Part shown: positions 49,437 to 58,044 of the stretch, piece by piece
How positions within the stretch are numbered: the first letter of the stretch is position 1
How the letters are laid out: each line of letters opens with the position of its first letter
Source: Fen-1258 sp947085815
GTDB taxonomy: Bacteria > Bacteroidota > Ignavibacteria > Ignavibacteriales > Melioribacteraceae
Direction: 5' to 3'
Length of the DNA: 64,000 bases
NCBI GenBank assembly: GCA_947085815.1
Contig: CAMTXU010000010.1
Coordinates: 1 to 64,000, forward strand
Notes under the pieces: generated by a model
What the model saw: only the letters and a program-made list of their open reading frames with translations
What the model was told of the DNA's origin: nothing
Databases searched by the model: none
Translations under genes and position numbers: made by a program

Positions 49437-51488
49437 ATGAAATCCTTCGGCAGAAATAGCGATATATTTCTAGCGTTCGGTTTAATAATGATGCTCGGGT
49501 TGATGCTGATCCCGCTGCCTCCCTCCATGCTGGATTTTCTGCTCGCGTTAAATATTACACTTTCTATACTGGTTATGATCGTTTCTCTTTATATCCAATC
49601 GCCTCTTGATATCTCGGTCTTTCCGGGATTGTTATTGATAACTACTCTTTTTCGTCTCGGACTAAATATTAGTTCAACACGCTTAATTCTTATTGATGGT
49701 TATGCCGGTAAAGTTATTGAATCGTTCGGCTCTTTTGTTATAAGCGGTAATTATGTTGTAGGATTTATAGTATTCATTATTCTTGTTATTATTCAATTTA
49801 TAGTTATCGTAAAAGGATCCGGAAGAATTTCCGAAGTTGCCGCGCGCTTCACACTTGATGCTATGCCGGGTAAACAGATGGCTATTGATGCAGATTTGAA
49901 TACCGGACTAATCACTGAAAGTGACGCGCGTAAAAGAAGAGATATAATTAGCCGGGAAGCGGAATTTTACGGAGCTATGGATGGTGCAAGTAAATTTGTA
50001 AAAGGCGATGCCGTAGCTGGCTTGATTATAAATGGTATTAACCTTCTCGGCGGATTCATTATAGGTGTGGCTCAAAGAGGCTTATCATTTCAAGATGCTA
50101 TACAGACCTACTCGATTCTCACTATTGGTGATGGACTGGTATCTCAAATTCCGGCGCTGATTATTTCAACTGCGGCAGGTCTTGTTGTAACACGTAGCGC
50201 TGCGGGAACTTCATTAGATTTTCAGATGAAGACACAGCTATTCTCAAATCCCAGGGTTCTGGGTACTGTAAGCGGCGCAATCTTTTTATTCGCTTTAATT
50301 CCCGGAATGCCGGCAATTCCGTTTCTAATTCTCAGTTTAATTTTAGGAACCAGCTCTTATATCACCAATAAAAACAAACAAGCCGTTCCCTCTGCAAATG
50401 TTGAAGAAGAAGTATTAATAGCCGAACCGAGCGAAGAAAGATTTGAGCAGTATTTACAAGTGGACCCCATTGAAGTGGAAATTGGATATGGATTAATTAG
50501 CCTCGTGGATGAAAAGCAGGGCGGAAATCTATTCCAGAAAATATCATCAACCAGAAAATTAATTGCTCTGGAATATGGCGTGCTCATCCCGCCCGTTAGA
50601 GTGCGTGATAATCTTCAGCTCTCTCCTAGTGAGTATATTATTAAGATAAAGGGAAATATAATCTCCAATAATGAAATTTATCCGGATAGACTTCTTGCTA
50701 TGAATCCCGGAAGTATAGAAGAAGGTTTGAACGGACTGCAGACAACCGATCCGGCTTTCGGATTGCAAAGCTATTGGATTACGAACGAGGAGAAAGAAAA
50801 AGCTGAAATGCTGGGATACACAGTTGTTGACTGCATCTCGGTTTTATCTACTCATCTTCAGGAAGTATTGAAGAAGAATTTTGATAAAATTATCTCCCGG
50901 CAGGAAGTAAAACAACTTTTAGAAAACATCAAGAAAGATTACCCTGCCGTTGTTGATGAGATTAATCCAGAGGTGCTTAATCTGGGAACGATTCAAAAAG
51001 TATTGCAGAATCTTTTGAAAGAAAATATTCCAATAAAAGATTTTGTACAAATTCTTGAAGCATTAATTGACTACTCGAAAACAACAAAAAATGTTGATGT
51101 TCTTACCGAATATGTTCGACATACAATCGGCGGTACAATAGCATCTCTTTATGCGGATCAGAATGGAATTATTCACGCGGCGGCATTGAGTGAAAATTTG
51201 GAATCAACAATCACCAGATCTTTGCAGGCACAGAAGGACAGCGTTGTAACTTTGGGTTTGAACCCAACCGTTTTAAGAGAACTCAACGTTCAGCTTCAAC
51301 AGACGATGGCAGATTTTAACAGGCTCGGCTATATGCCGCTTCTGATTACTTCGGCAACAATTCGTCCATATTTTTATCGGTTAGTCAACAGTAGTTTTCC
51401 CGAATTAATCGTTTTATCCTTTTCCGAATTGCCCGCAAATATAGAACTGGAATTTATTGGAAAGTTAGAGGTACAAAATGCAAATTAA
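49437..51488 (+). CDS. flhA: Flagellar export platform protein FlhA
   Basis: 683-residue export gate protein. Eight membrane helices in the first half (MLGLMLIPLPPSMLDFLLAL), the FHIPEP-type loop RFTLDAMPGKQMAIDADLN, and a cytoplasmic nonamer-forming domain (about 330-683) with EIGYGLISLVDEKQGG, PVRVRDNLQLSPSEY and PFFYRLV-like YFYRLVNSSFPEL. ATG 49437 or GTG 49434 are both possible (AAGGAG lies at 49417-49422). It overlaps flhF. Confidence 0.96.
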   Translation: MKSFGRNSDIFLAFGLIMMLGLMLIPLPPSMLDFLLALNITLSILVMIVSLYIQSPLDISVFPGLLLITTLFRLGLNISSTRLILIDGYAGKVIESFGSFVISGNYVVGFIVFIILVIIQFIVIVKGSGRISEVAARFTLDAMPGKQMAIDADLNTGLITESDARKRRDIISREAEFYGAMDGASKFVKGDAVAGLIINGINLLGGFIIGVAQRGLSFQDAIQTYSILTIGDGLVSQIPALIISTAAGLVVTRSAAGTSLDFQMKTQLFSNPRVLGTVSGAIFLFALIPGMPAIPFLILSLILGTSSYITNKNKQAVPSANVEEEVLIAEPSEERFEQYLQVDPIEVEIGYGLISLVDEKQGGNLFQKISSTRKLIALEYGVLIPPVRVRDNLQLSPSEYIIKIKGNIISNNEIYPDRLLAMNPGSIEEGLNGLQTTDPAFGLQSYWITNEEKEKAEMLGYTVVDCISVLSTHLQEVLKKNFDKIISRQEVKQLLENIKKDYPAVVDEINPEVLNLGTIQKVLQNLLKENIPIKDFVQILEALIDYSKTTKNVDVLTEYVRHTIGGTIASLYADQNGIIHAAALSENLESTITRSLQAQKDSVVTLGLNPTVLRELNVQLQQTMADFNRLGYMPLLITSATIRPYFYRLVNSSFPELIVLSFSELPANIELEFIGKLEVQNAN

Positions 51489-52596
51489 AAAATTTGTCGC
51501 TCCATCTTTGAAAGAAGCCACTCAGCAAATGAAGCTTGAATTGGGAATTGACGCCATCATTCTTGGAACACGTGTTTTAGAGGCAGATAAACGATTCGAT
51601 ATGAAGAAGATGTACGAAATTACGGCAGGTGTAGATCAACCGGCTAAATTAAATGAGATAAAGCAAACCGGCGCGAAATCATTCGCAACAGACAGCTACT
51701 TGTCCGAACTTGATTCGCTTGCAAATAAAATATATTCCAAAGCCGAAATTCCGCTTCTTTCGGATGAAAGAAAAAATAAGAACTCGCGGGCGGCATCTTC
51801 GGTGAAGACTTTTGAAAGAGAGATTACTGAAATTGCTGAGTCGTTGCAGTTGCACGAAGTTCAAAAAAGTATAGTAAGCAGCTTAGTAAAGCACTTATCA
51901 AACTCATCGGGATTTGTAGATGAAACCGGATTGGAAAACTATCTTCTATCAACAATGGCTTCGATGATCCCGACGACAAGTTTTAAGGTGAACAAAGGCA
52001 AGACGCACAAAATTGCGCTCGTTGGTCCAACCGGAGTGGGAAAAACAACATGTATTGCAAAGCTCGCGGTAATTTCTAAGATCATTCATAAGCTAAATGT
52101 TGGATTAATTTCGATTGACACATACCGTCTTGGTGCGATCGACCAGTTGAGAATTTTTTCTGAGATAAGCGATATTGAAATGGCTGTAGCTTATGAACCA
52201 GGTGAGATTCCAAAACTCATACAAAAATTCAAGAATAAGGATCTCATTTTCATTGATACTGTTGGACGAAGTCAGAAAAGCAAAAAAAGTTTGGAATCTA
52301 TCGAGAAACATTTACAAGCGGCGCAGGTTGATGAAACTGTTCTTGTTGTTAGCGCAACAAGTTCAGCGCGCACACTCAATGATGTAGCGGAAAAATTTAA
52401 GAATACAAAATACAGTTCCGTTATTTTTTCCAAAGTTGATGAAGCGGTCTCTTACGGCAACATTATGAATCTTGCCGTTACTCAAAATATACCGGTTATG
52501 TTTTTAACCAACGGTCAGGTTATTCCGGATGATATTGTCTCTGTTAATCCATCCTTTCTGGCAAACCTGGTATTCACAGGTAAGTTGTACAAATGA
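51478..52596 (+). CDS. flhF: Flagellar placement GTPase FlhF
   Basis: SRP-type GTPase that sets flagellar position and number. 372 residues: N-terminal MQIKKFVAPSLKEATQQMK, a linker, the N domain, and the G domain with P-loop GPTGVGKT (183-190), SIDTYRLGAIDQLRIF, DTVGRS (usually DTAGR) and FSKVDEA. ATG overlaps flhA by 11 bases; the stop overlaps flhG at ATGA. Confidence 0.95.
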   Translation: MQIKKFVAPSLKEATQQMKLELGIDAIILGTRVLEADKRFDMKKMYEITAGVDQPAKLNEIKQTGAKSFATDSYLSELDSLANKIYSKAEIPLLSDERKNKNSRAASSVKTFEREITEIAESLQLHEVQKSIVSSLVKHLSNSSGFVDETGLENYLLSTMASMIPTTSFKVNKGKTHKIALVGPTGVGKTTCIAKLAVISKIIHKLNVGLISIDTYRLGAIDQLRIFSEISDIEMAVAYEPGEIPKLIQKFKNKDLIFIDTVGRSQKSKKSLESIEKHLQAAQVDETVLVVSATSSARTLNDVAEKFKNTKYSSVIFSKVDEAVSYGNIMNLAVTQNIPVMFLTNGQVIPDDIVSVNPSFLANLVFTGKLYK

Positions 52597-53426
52597 ATGG
52601 GCAAGCGTCAAGATTAATAGAGCTTAATAAACTTGCGGAAACCGGAAGCAGAAATTCTAGATCCAAAATTATTTCCGTCTGCTCGGGTAAAGGAGGTACG
52701 GGAAAAACATTTTTCTCTGCAAACTTTGCCTACCAACTCTCACGCCTAAACAAAAGAATACTGCTCGTGGATTTTGATCTCAATTTTTCCAATCTAAACA
52801 TATTATTGAATCAAACATCTACTAAAACAATTTCCAATTTCTTCGAGCAATCGGAAACTCTGCAAGATATAGTCTTTAATTATTCAAAAAATCTTGATTT
52901 GATCTTTGGGGATTCCGGTCGCGGCGACTATCCCCGCGTGAGCCGGGAGATAATAGATTATTTTTTTATTGTTCTCCAAAAAATTCAGCACAGATATGAT
53001 TATATCATTTTAGATTCATCTGCCGGTGCGGATAGTCTGGTTCTGCATCAACTCATAAAATCCGACTATAATTTAATTGTTACATCGCCGGAGCCGACCG
53101 CGGTTATGGATGCTTATGTTGTGCTCAAACTATTAGCCGAGAGAGGATCGGAAGCAGAAAAATATATTCTTATAAATAAATGCACCGACTCTGACGAAGG
53201 GGAAAATGCATTTATAAAACTATCAACCGCTGTAAATCACTTCCTAAAAATGAAGATCGAATTACTAGGAATAGTTAGTTACAACAGCTCTGCACACAAA
53301 TCAATTGTTAATCAAGAATTGCTGCTGGATTATGATTCGGAATCACTCGCTGCAGCAGAAATCTATCAAAATGTTATGCGGTTCATGACTATCACACAAA
53401 TGGCTAATAATAACCAGCATAAATAA
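52593..53426 (+). CDS. flhG: MinD-like ATPase FlhG (YlxH)
   Basis: Partner of FlhF limiting flagellar number. 277 residues: N-terminal GQASRLIEL similar to the DQAxxL helix that stimulates FlhF, deviant Walker A SGKGGTGKT (31-39), ILLVDFDLNFSNLNILL, YIILDSSAGAD, and SPEPTAVMDAY, the MinD/FlhG pattern. It closes the fliL operon; spacer and a sigma-54 site follow. Confidence 0.94.
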   Translation: MNGQASRLIELNKLAETGSRNSRSKIISVCSGKGGTGKTFFSANFAYQLSRLNKRILLVDFDLNFSNLNILLNQTSTKTISNFFEQSETLQDIVFNYSKNLDLIFGDSGRGDYPRVSREIIDYFFIVLQKIQHRYDYIILDSSAGADSLVLHQLIKSDYNLIVTSPEPTAVMDAYVVLKLLAERGSEAEKYILINKCTDSDEGENAFIKLSTAVNHFLKMKIELLGIVSYNSSAHKSIVNQELLLDYDSESLAAAEIYQNVMRFMTITQMANNNQHK

Positions 53427-53497
53427 TTACCCCCAAATTTCTCCACTTAAATCAATCAAAAATGGATGTTTAGCGAGCCCCGTCATTATCCGGTTGA

Positions 53498-53513
53498 TGG
53501 TATAGTGTTTGCA
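53498..53513 (+). promoter_or_regulatory. Sigma-54 promoter before the fliA operon
   Basis: TGGTATAGTGTTTGCA: -12 box TTGCA is perfect and spacing GG-N10-GC is exact; the -24 box is TGGTAT against TGGCAC. Predicted start near 53524, 16 bases before ATG 53540. Confidence 0.6.
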
Positions 53514-53539
53514 ACTTTACTAACAAAAAAGTGGAACTA

Positions 53540-53776
53540 ATGAACAAAATAATTCTCCAAACCGGTTTATTGATCTTTTTCTTCTCGGTGATTTATTTCA
53601 CTCAAAGGGGTATGTCGATGGAAAAGATACTTCTAAATTCTTTCGTCATCTTCATTATAGTAACCTCAATGCTCAGCATAATTGTAATAGGAATAATAAA
53701 AGCAATAAATAGAAACTCGCTCAATAAATTAGGCGACTATTCAGAGAACTTAGCAGGAAAATCGAAAAATGAGTAA
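53540..53776 (+). CDS. Small two-helix membrane protein before fliA
   Basis: A 78-residue protein with two membrane helices (about 5-21 and 31-55) and a polar C-terminal tail. I chose ATG 53540 (GTGGA upstream) over GTG 53531, which lies only seven bases from the predicted transcript start. It overlaps fliA by eight bases, so it is translated with the sigma factor. Family not recognised. The place suggests a flagellar or FliA-related membrane role; not shown. Confidence 0.65.
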   Translation: MNKIILQTGLLIFFFSVIYFTQRGMSMEKILLNSFVIFIIVTSMLSIIVIGIIKAINRNSLNKLGDYSENLAGKSKNE

Positions 53777-54401
53777 TGCAAACCTTTGGTCATCGTATAA
53801 AGAAAATCCGTCTACGGATTTAAAGAAACAGATTGTTCTCACATATCTGAATCTTGTTCATTATGTAATTCACAAAACCAATCTTAATCAAAATGGAATA
53901 TTAGACCGGCGGGATTTTTTCCAGTTTGGTATTGAAGGGTTGAGTGAAGCGATAGATCGGTTTGACCCCGATTACGGGACTAAATTTGAAACTTATGCTA
54001 TTCAACGAATCCGCGGAAAAATTTACGACGAGCTACGTAAATACACAGATAAATATGAACATGCCGTTGAGGGGGAGAGCAGCACAAGTTATTCATTCTC
54101 AAACATCTCCTTAAACCAAACTATCAGCGATGATGACGGAATGCAAATGCAAGAGATTATCCCAAGCGGTGCAGAAAAACCGGATGCAATTCTTGAAAAG
54201 AAAGATCTCAAACAAAAACTTATTGATCTTATGAAAGAACTTGGCGAAAGAGAAAGAACAATTTTGAGCCTTTATTACTACGAAGAATTGAATTACAAAG
54301 AAATTTCTCAAATCTTAAATGTGACGGTTTCACGCGTATCTCAAATTCATTCTAAAATTATTAACTCTCTCAAACTTAAGTTGGCTGAATATAATGCTTG
54401 A
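53769..54401 (+). CDS. fliA: Flagellar sigma factor FliA (sigma-28)
   Basis: RNA polymerase sigma factor for late flagellar genes. 210 residues: region 2 (LNLVHYVIHKTNLNQ, FFQFGIEGLSEAIDRFDPDYG, KFETYAIQRIRGKIYDELRK), short region 3, and region 4 with the helix-turn-helix LNYKEISQILNVTVSRVSQIHSKI. Somewhat shorter than proteobacterial FliA (about 240). Sits under a sigma-54 promoter with a small membrane protein and two HDOD genes. No anti-sigma FlgM is seen in the window. Confidence 0.94.
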   Translation: MSNANLWSSYKENPSTDLKKQIVLTYLNLVHYVIHKTNLNQNGILDRRDFFQFGIEGLSEAIDRFDPDYGTKFETYAIQRIRGKIYDELRKYTDKYEHAVEGESSTSYSFSNISLNQTISDDDGMQMQEIIPSGAEKPDAILEKKDLKQKLIDLMKELGERERTILSLYYYEELNYKEISQILNVTVSRVSQIHSKIINSLKLKLAEYNA

Positions 54402-55266
54402 AGTTAAAAATCTGGACTTGCGGGAAAGCATAAGAAAAAAACTTTTAAATATTGGATCTCTGCCCTCTGTTCCACAGATTATTACAGAGGTGTCTTTGAT
54501 GCTGGATAGCGATAGAACTAGCGCTGCGGACTTATGCAAAGTGATTTCTCAAGATCAAGGTATCGTGGCAAAAATACTTGCTGTTGCAAACTCTCCTCTT
54601 TATGGTTTACCAAGAAGAGTTTCAACAATTGAGTTTGCAGTTGTAATCATCGGCTTTGAACATATTAGAAACATTTTAGTTGCTCTCTCTCTTGTAGATG
54701 TATTTAAAACAAGAAACACCCAGGATTGGAATCAGAATAGCTACTGGGTTCACTCTCTTCTAACTGCAACCGCGGCAAAAAGAATTGCGGATGATCTTCG
54801 TTATCCGAAATCAGGTGAAGTTTTTACGGCAGGGCTGCTTCATGATTTAGGTCTTGCAGTTTTCCAACGATTTTTGAATCCCGAATTCAAAAATATTTTA
54901 AAAATGAAAGAAAAAGATCAAATTGCTCACATCAATGCTGAAGAGATAACGCTTGGTTTTACACATCAAGATGTAGGAGAGTTCTTACTTGATAGATGGA
55001 ATTTTCCTCCGTATATCGGCGAGGCGGTTCTTCATCATCATAAACCGTCATTTGCAAAAAGCGGAACTGTACTAGCGTCGCTTATTCATCTGGCAGATTA
55101 TATGACCCAGCGGCTGAACATCGGAGCATTTGAATGGGACAACGATTATGTGCTCGATGAAAATATCATCGACATTCTTGGGTTTGGAAGTCTTCAATAT
55201 CTCGAAGATTTTATTTCGGGATATGAACATTTATTTAAAAGTCATCTTGAATCAATAAATCAATAG
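54394..55266 (+). CDS. HDOD-domain protein (first of two)
   Basis: Cytosolic signalling protein of 290 residues. The HDOD fold is visible from LPSVPQIITEVSLMLD (about 22-37) through ISQDQGIVAKILAVANSPLYGLPRRV, FAVVIIGFEHIRNIL, HSLLTATAAKRIADDL, GEVFTAGLLHDLGLAVFQ and VLHHHKP. Some HD-like residues (HD in LLHDLG) persist, but HDOD proteins usually lack full HD phosphohydrolase metal sites. Overlaps fliA by eight bases. HDOD proteins often lie near chemotaxis and c-di-GMP genes; exact role unknown. Confidence 0.9.
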   Translation: MLEVKNLDLRESIRKKLLNIGSLPSVPQIITEVSLMLDSDRTSAADLCKVISQDQGIVAKILAVANSPLYGLPRRVSTIEFAVVIIGFEHIRNILVALSLVDVFKTRNTQDWNQNSYWVHSLLTATAAKRIADDLRYPKSGEVFTAGLLHDLGLAVFQRFLNPEFKNILKMKEKDQIAHINAEEITLGFTHQDVGEFLLDRWNFPPYIGEAVLHHHKPSFAKSGTVLASLIHLADYMTQRLNIGAFEWDNDYVLDENIIDILGFGSLQYLEDFISGYEHLFKSHLESINQ

Positions 55267-55272
55267 GGCATT

Positions 55273-56154
55273 ATGGAAACATTATTATTGGATTTATCCA
55301 AAAAGAGTGAGAGAACGGAATTAATTCTTAAAAAGGTTAACACTCTCTCTCCAATTCCTAAAATACTTACAGAAGTACTTGAACTTTTGAACGATCAATA
55401 CACAAGCCCTCATGTTCTTGCAAAAGCTATCTCGAAAGATCAAGGTGTGGTTCTTAAACTACTGACAATTGCTAACTCTCCCTTTTACGGATTATCAAAG
55501 AGAGTAGCTTCAATAGAATTTGCGATTATGATTCTTGGTTATGATGAAATTAGAAATATAGTTTCCGCCCTTTCATTGATGGAGTCGATGAAAAACAAGA
55601 GCGACCAATATCTCGACCAGAAAAACTTTTGGATGCATTCCTACATTGTTGCAACAATTTCCAAAAAAATTGCTATGGACCTCGGGCTGGAAAAGAGCGG
55701 AGAGGTTTTTCTTGCCGGATTGTTGCACGATCTTGGAATTTCAGTAGTGCATAGATTCATGCATTCAGATTTTGTAAATATTTTCGATCTTGTCTCTAAA
55801 GGAACACTTCTTCTTGATGCTGAGATACAAGTAATTGGTATGGATCATCAAGCGGTTGGTTCTGCTCTCTTAAAAAACTGGAATATACCGGAATTAATCT
55901 GCAACATAGTTAGAAATCATCATGCCCCGCATTTATCTTCCGATGCCCCGGTGCTTTCTTCCGTAGTTCATCTTGCCGACTATATGACTCAAAAATTGCA
56001 GATGGGAGAATTGAAGTGGGATGAGAATCTTGAATTGAATGAACACATTCTGTCGAGTCTTCATTTCAAAGATTTAACCGATCTTGGAAAATTTATTGAA
56101 AATTACCGCGAACCATTAGTTGGACAATTGGAATCTTTGAGGTATTTAATTTGA
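55273..56154 (+). CDS. HDOD-domain protein (second of two)
   Basis: 293 residues, clearly paralogous to the gene just upstream over its full length: LSPIPKILTEVLELLN, ISKDQGVVLKLLTIANSPFYGLSKRV, MILGYDEIRNIVSALS, GEVFLAGLLHDLGISVVHR and VRNHHAPHL. Six bases separate them, so a tandem duplication followed by divergence. Its stop overlaps the next start (TTGA). Role unknown; a pair acting as a heterodimer is possible. Confidence 0.9.
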   Translation: METLLLDLSKKSERTELILKKVNTLSPIPKILTEVLELLNDQYTSPHVLAKAISKDQGVVLKLLTIANSPFYGLSKRVASIEFAIMILGYDEIRNIVSALSLMESMKNKSDQYLDQKNFWMHSYIVATISKKIAMDLGLEKSGEVFLAGLLHDLGISVVHRFMHSDFVNIFDLVSKGTLLLDAEIQVIGMDHQAVGSALLKNWNIPELICNIVRNHHAPHLSSDAPVLSSVVHLADYMTQKLQMGELKWDENLELNEHILSSLHFKDLTDLGKFIENYREPLVGQLESLRYLI

Positions 56155-57461
56155 GACTGATAAAAGAAAAAACTTCCGAATACGAACCATTTCATAAATC
56201 GCTTCAATACTTCACTAAAAATTCCGGAGCGCAAGGCGAACTTAAACTTATAAGTTTCGAGAACCACAGAAATAATTCGAATCTTCTGGATAAATATTCT
56301 TTCTTTGTCCAAAACCTTTACTCATTTCAAAATAAAATTCAAAGTGTGGAAAACGTTAAAGATCTTACCGCACTATTTCAAGAATTTGTGAAGCGAATTA
56401 TTTTCTCGAAAGAAGTGGAAATTTTTCTATTTAACGATTCGCGCCGGAATTTGATTCCTCTGAACACAACCGCCTCACAGCAACATGTTGCCGCGGCTAA
56501 CAAGGCTTATAAAGACGGCATACTCGACTGGATTTATGAAACCAAGAAAGCCACTATAATTCCGGATTTAAATAAGCTTACAATCAATGGTTCTAAACTC
56601 AACCAGATAATTTTTCCGGTTTACGATAGAAAAACTAATTACGGAATTCTTTCATTATTAACTCCTGTCTCAAAGGTTAAAGAAGATTCTCTTGAGAATC
56701 AGTCCGTTCAAATATTGCTTAGTATGATCATCCCGATGATTATATCAATCCGCCAGAAACAGTCGATTAATAAACTCTATCAGGAGCTGCAGGTATATCA
56801 ATCTAAAATAAATAATGATTTTGATACCTACGCAATCGGCGAGCTGGCAGAGGGAATTTTAGAAGAGATAGGAGAACCGCTCCAGGTAATTTTAAGCTAT
56901 ACAAACGTTGTAGAAAACGAATACAACGTGGATAGTGAAGTAACAGATAAAATTAAACAGCAAATAAAAAAAATAAATGAACTCACTAAACGACTCGTAA
57001 AATTTTCGGAGTTAAACAAACCGCAGACTCAAAAAAGCCAGCCGTGCGATATAAATAAAGTTGTGCGTGAATTTAAGAATGTAAGTAACGCCACTCTAAA
57101 CAATCTTGGGCTCGAATGCGAACTTGATCTGGAAGAGAATATGCCTCCGGTTCTAAGCGACCCCAAAGATATTAAACAACTTATGACAAGTATTTTCTCG
57201 ATTATAAAAAGCGATTCCCAAAAAGGGGGCGCTATTGTTATTCAGACTAAATATGTAAAAGAGAGAATTGTACTTTCTGTTTTTACTACAGAGCAGCTTT
57301 CCGGCTTCACCAATTCAAGAGAAGACAACTCGAATGTTACTGTAAATCTTATCCATGAATTGATGAAGAAGAACGAAGGCTCTGCCGAATTTAATTCTCT
57401 CCCCCTTAAAGGCTCCATTATTCATTTAATCTTTCCAATGAAAAGGAATTTGAATTTATGA
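56151..57461 (+). CDS. GAF-containing pseudo-histidine kinase
   Basis: Cytosolic protein of 436 residues. Residues about 55-200 form a GAF-like sensor (VEIFLFNDSRRNLIPLN, DGILDWIYETKKATIIPDL, IIFPVYDRKTNYGILSLL). Residues about 225-290 match a HisKA helix pair, but the phosphoacceptor is Glu238 (GELAEGILEEIGEPLQVI, where kinases have xxHE). The ATPase-like end (about 300-433) lacks the N-box Asn and the glycine-rich G1 and G2 boxes. I infer a catalytically dead kinase kept as a sensor or scaffold. TTG start overlaps the HDOD stop. It is conserved in frame and co-directional, so not an ordinary pseudogene. Confidence 0.75.
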   Translation: MRLIKEKTSEYEPFHKSLQYFTKNSGAQGELKLISFENHRNNSNLLDKYSFFVQNLYSFQNKIQSVENVKDLTALFQEFVKRIIFSKEVEIFLFNDSRRNLIPLNTTASQQHVAAANKAYKDGILDWIYETKKATIIPDLNKLTINGSKLNQIIFPVYDRKTNYGILSLLTPVSKVKEDSLENQSVQILLSMIIPMIISIRQKQSINKLYQELQVYQSKINNDFDTYAIGELAEGILEEIGEPLQVILSYTNVVENEYNVDSEVTDKIKQQIKKINELTKRLVKFSELNKPQTQKSQPCDINKVVREFKNVSNATLNNLGLECELDLEENMPPVLSDPKDIKQLMTSIFSIIKSDSQKGGAIVIQTKYVKERIVLSVFTTEQLSGFTNSREDNSNVTVNLIHELMKKNEGSAEFNSLPLKGSIIHLIFPMKRNLNL

Positions 57462-58033
57462 AGAATGTATTCTTTATTGTATTGATCTCCGCTTCACTTC
57501 TAACCGCTCAGAAATCAGCGGTAGATTCGTCCGCAATTGAGACGGCTAAAGATTCAATTTGTATAAGCGATTTGGTTCAGAAGCAGATTGATTTAGCAAT
57601 AGAAAAACAGTCTCTGCAAAATGCGCCCGTTGTTACAGAGGCAAAGATTAATTTAATACCTAAAGTTGCAGTACCTCCATTAGTGAATGACCCGTTTAGC
57701 AATTTTATTAAAGCGCTCCCGCTTCATATTCAGATATTTATTTCAGCGTCGTTTTTAATTCTTCTTGTATTGTTAATCCGGAGAGCGGTTCTTTCCGTTA
57801 AGAAAAGGTCGATGCGTACACTTAAAGACAAAATTTCAAGTATCCGGCAGGAAAGAGTATTCCCAAAAGAAAATTCCAAACTAAATGAAAAACGCAGAAA
57901 GCTTAAAAACAGTAGATCAATTTTTGATACTACTGAGTCTCATATTTCCAAATTGGCAAAAGAACTAAACATCGCAAAAGGTGAGCTGCTTTTAGCTTCT
58001 CGCCTAAAACAATATGAAACAGGAAAAATGTAA
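57458..58033 (+). CDS. Unknown single-pass membrane protein upstream of flgF
   Basis: 191 residues: signal-like N-terminus (1-17, LLTAQ), a polar periplasmic part to about 80, membrane helix about 91-108, and a basic cytoplasmic tail with helix SHISKLAKELNIAKGELLLASRL. The topology (signal peptide, helix, basic tail) recalls FliO-type proteins, but fliO is already at 46199-46540. Overlaps the preceding gene at ATGA and lies 11 bases before flgF. I do not recognise the family. Confidence 0.7.
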   Translation: MKNVFFIVLISASLLTAQKSAVDSSAIETAKDSICISDLVQKQIDLAIEKQSLQNAPVVTEAKINLIPKVAVPPLVNDPFSNFIKALPLHIQIFISASFLILLVLLIRRAVLSVKKRSMRTLKDKISSIRQERVFPKENSKLNEKRRKLKNSRSIFDTTESHISKLAKELNIAKGELLLASRLKQYETGKM

Positions 58034-58044
58034 GAGAGAATAAA

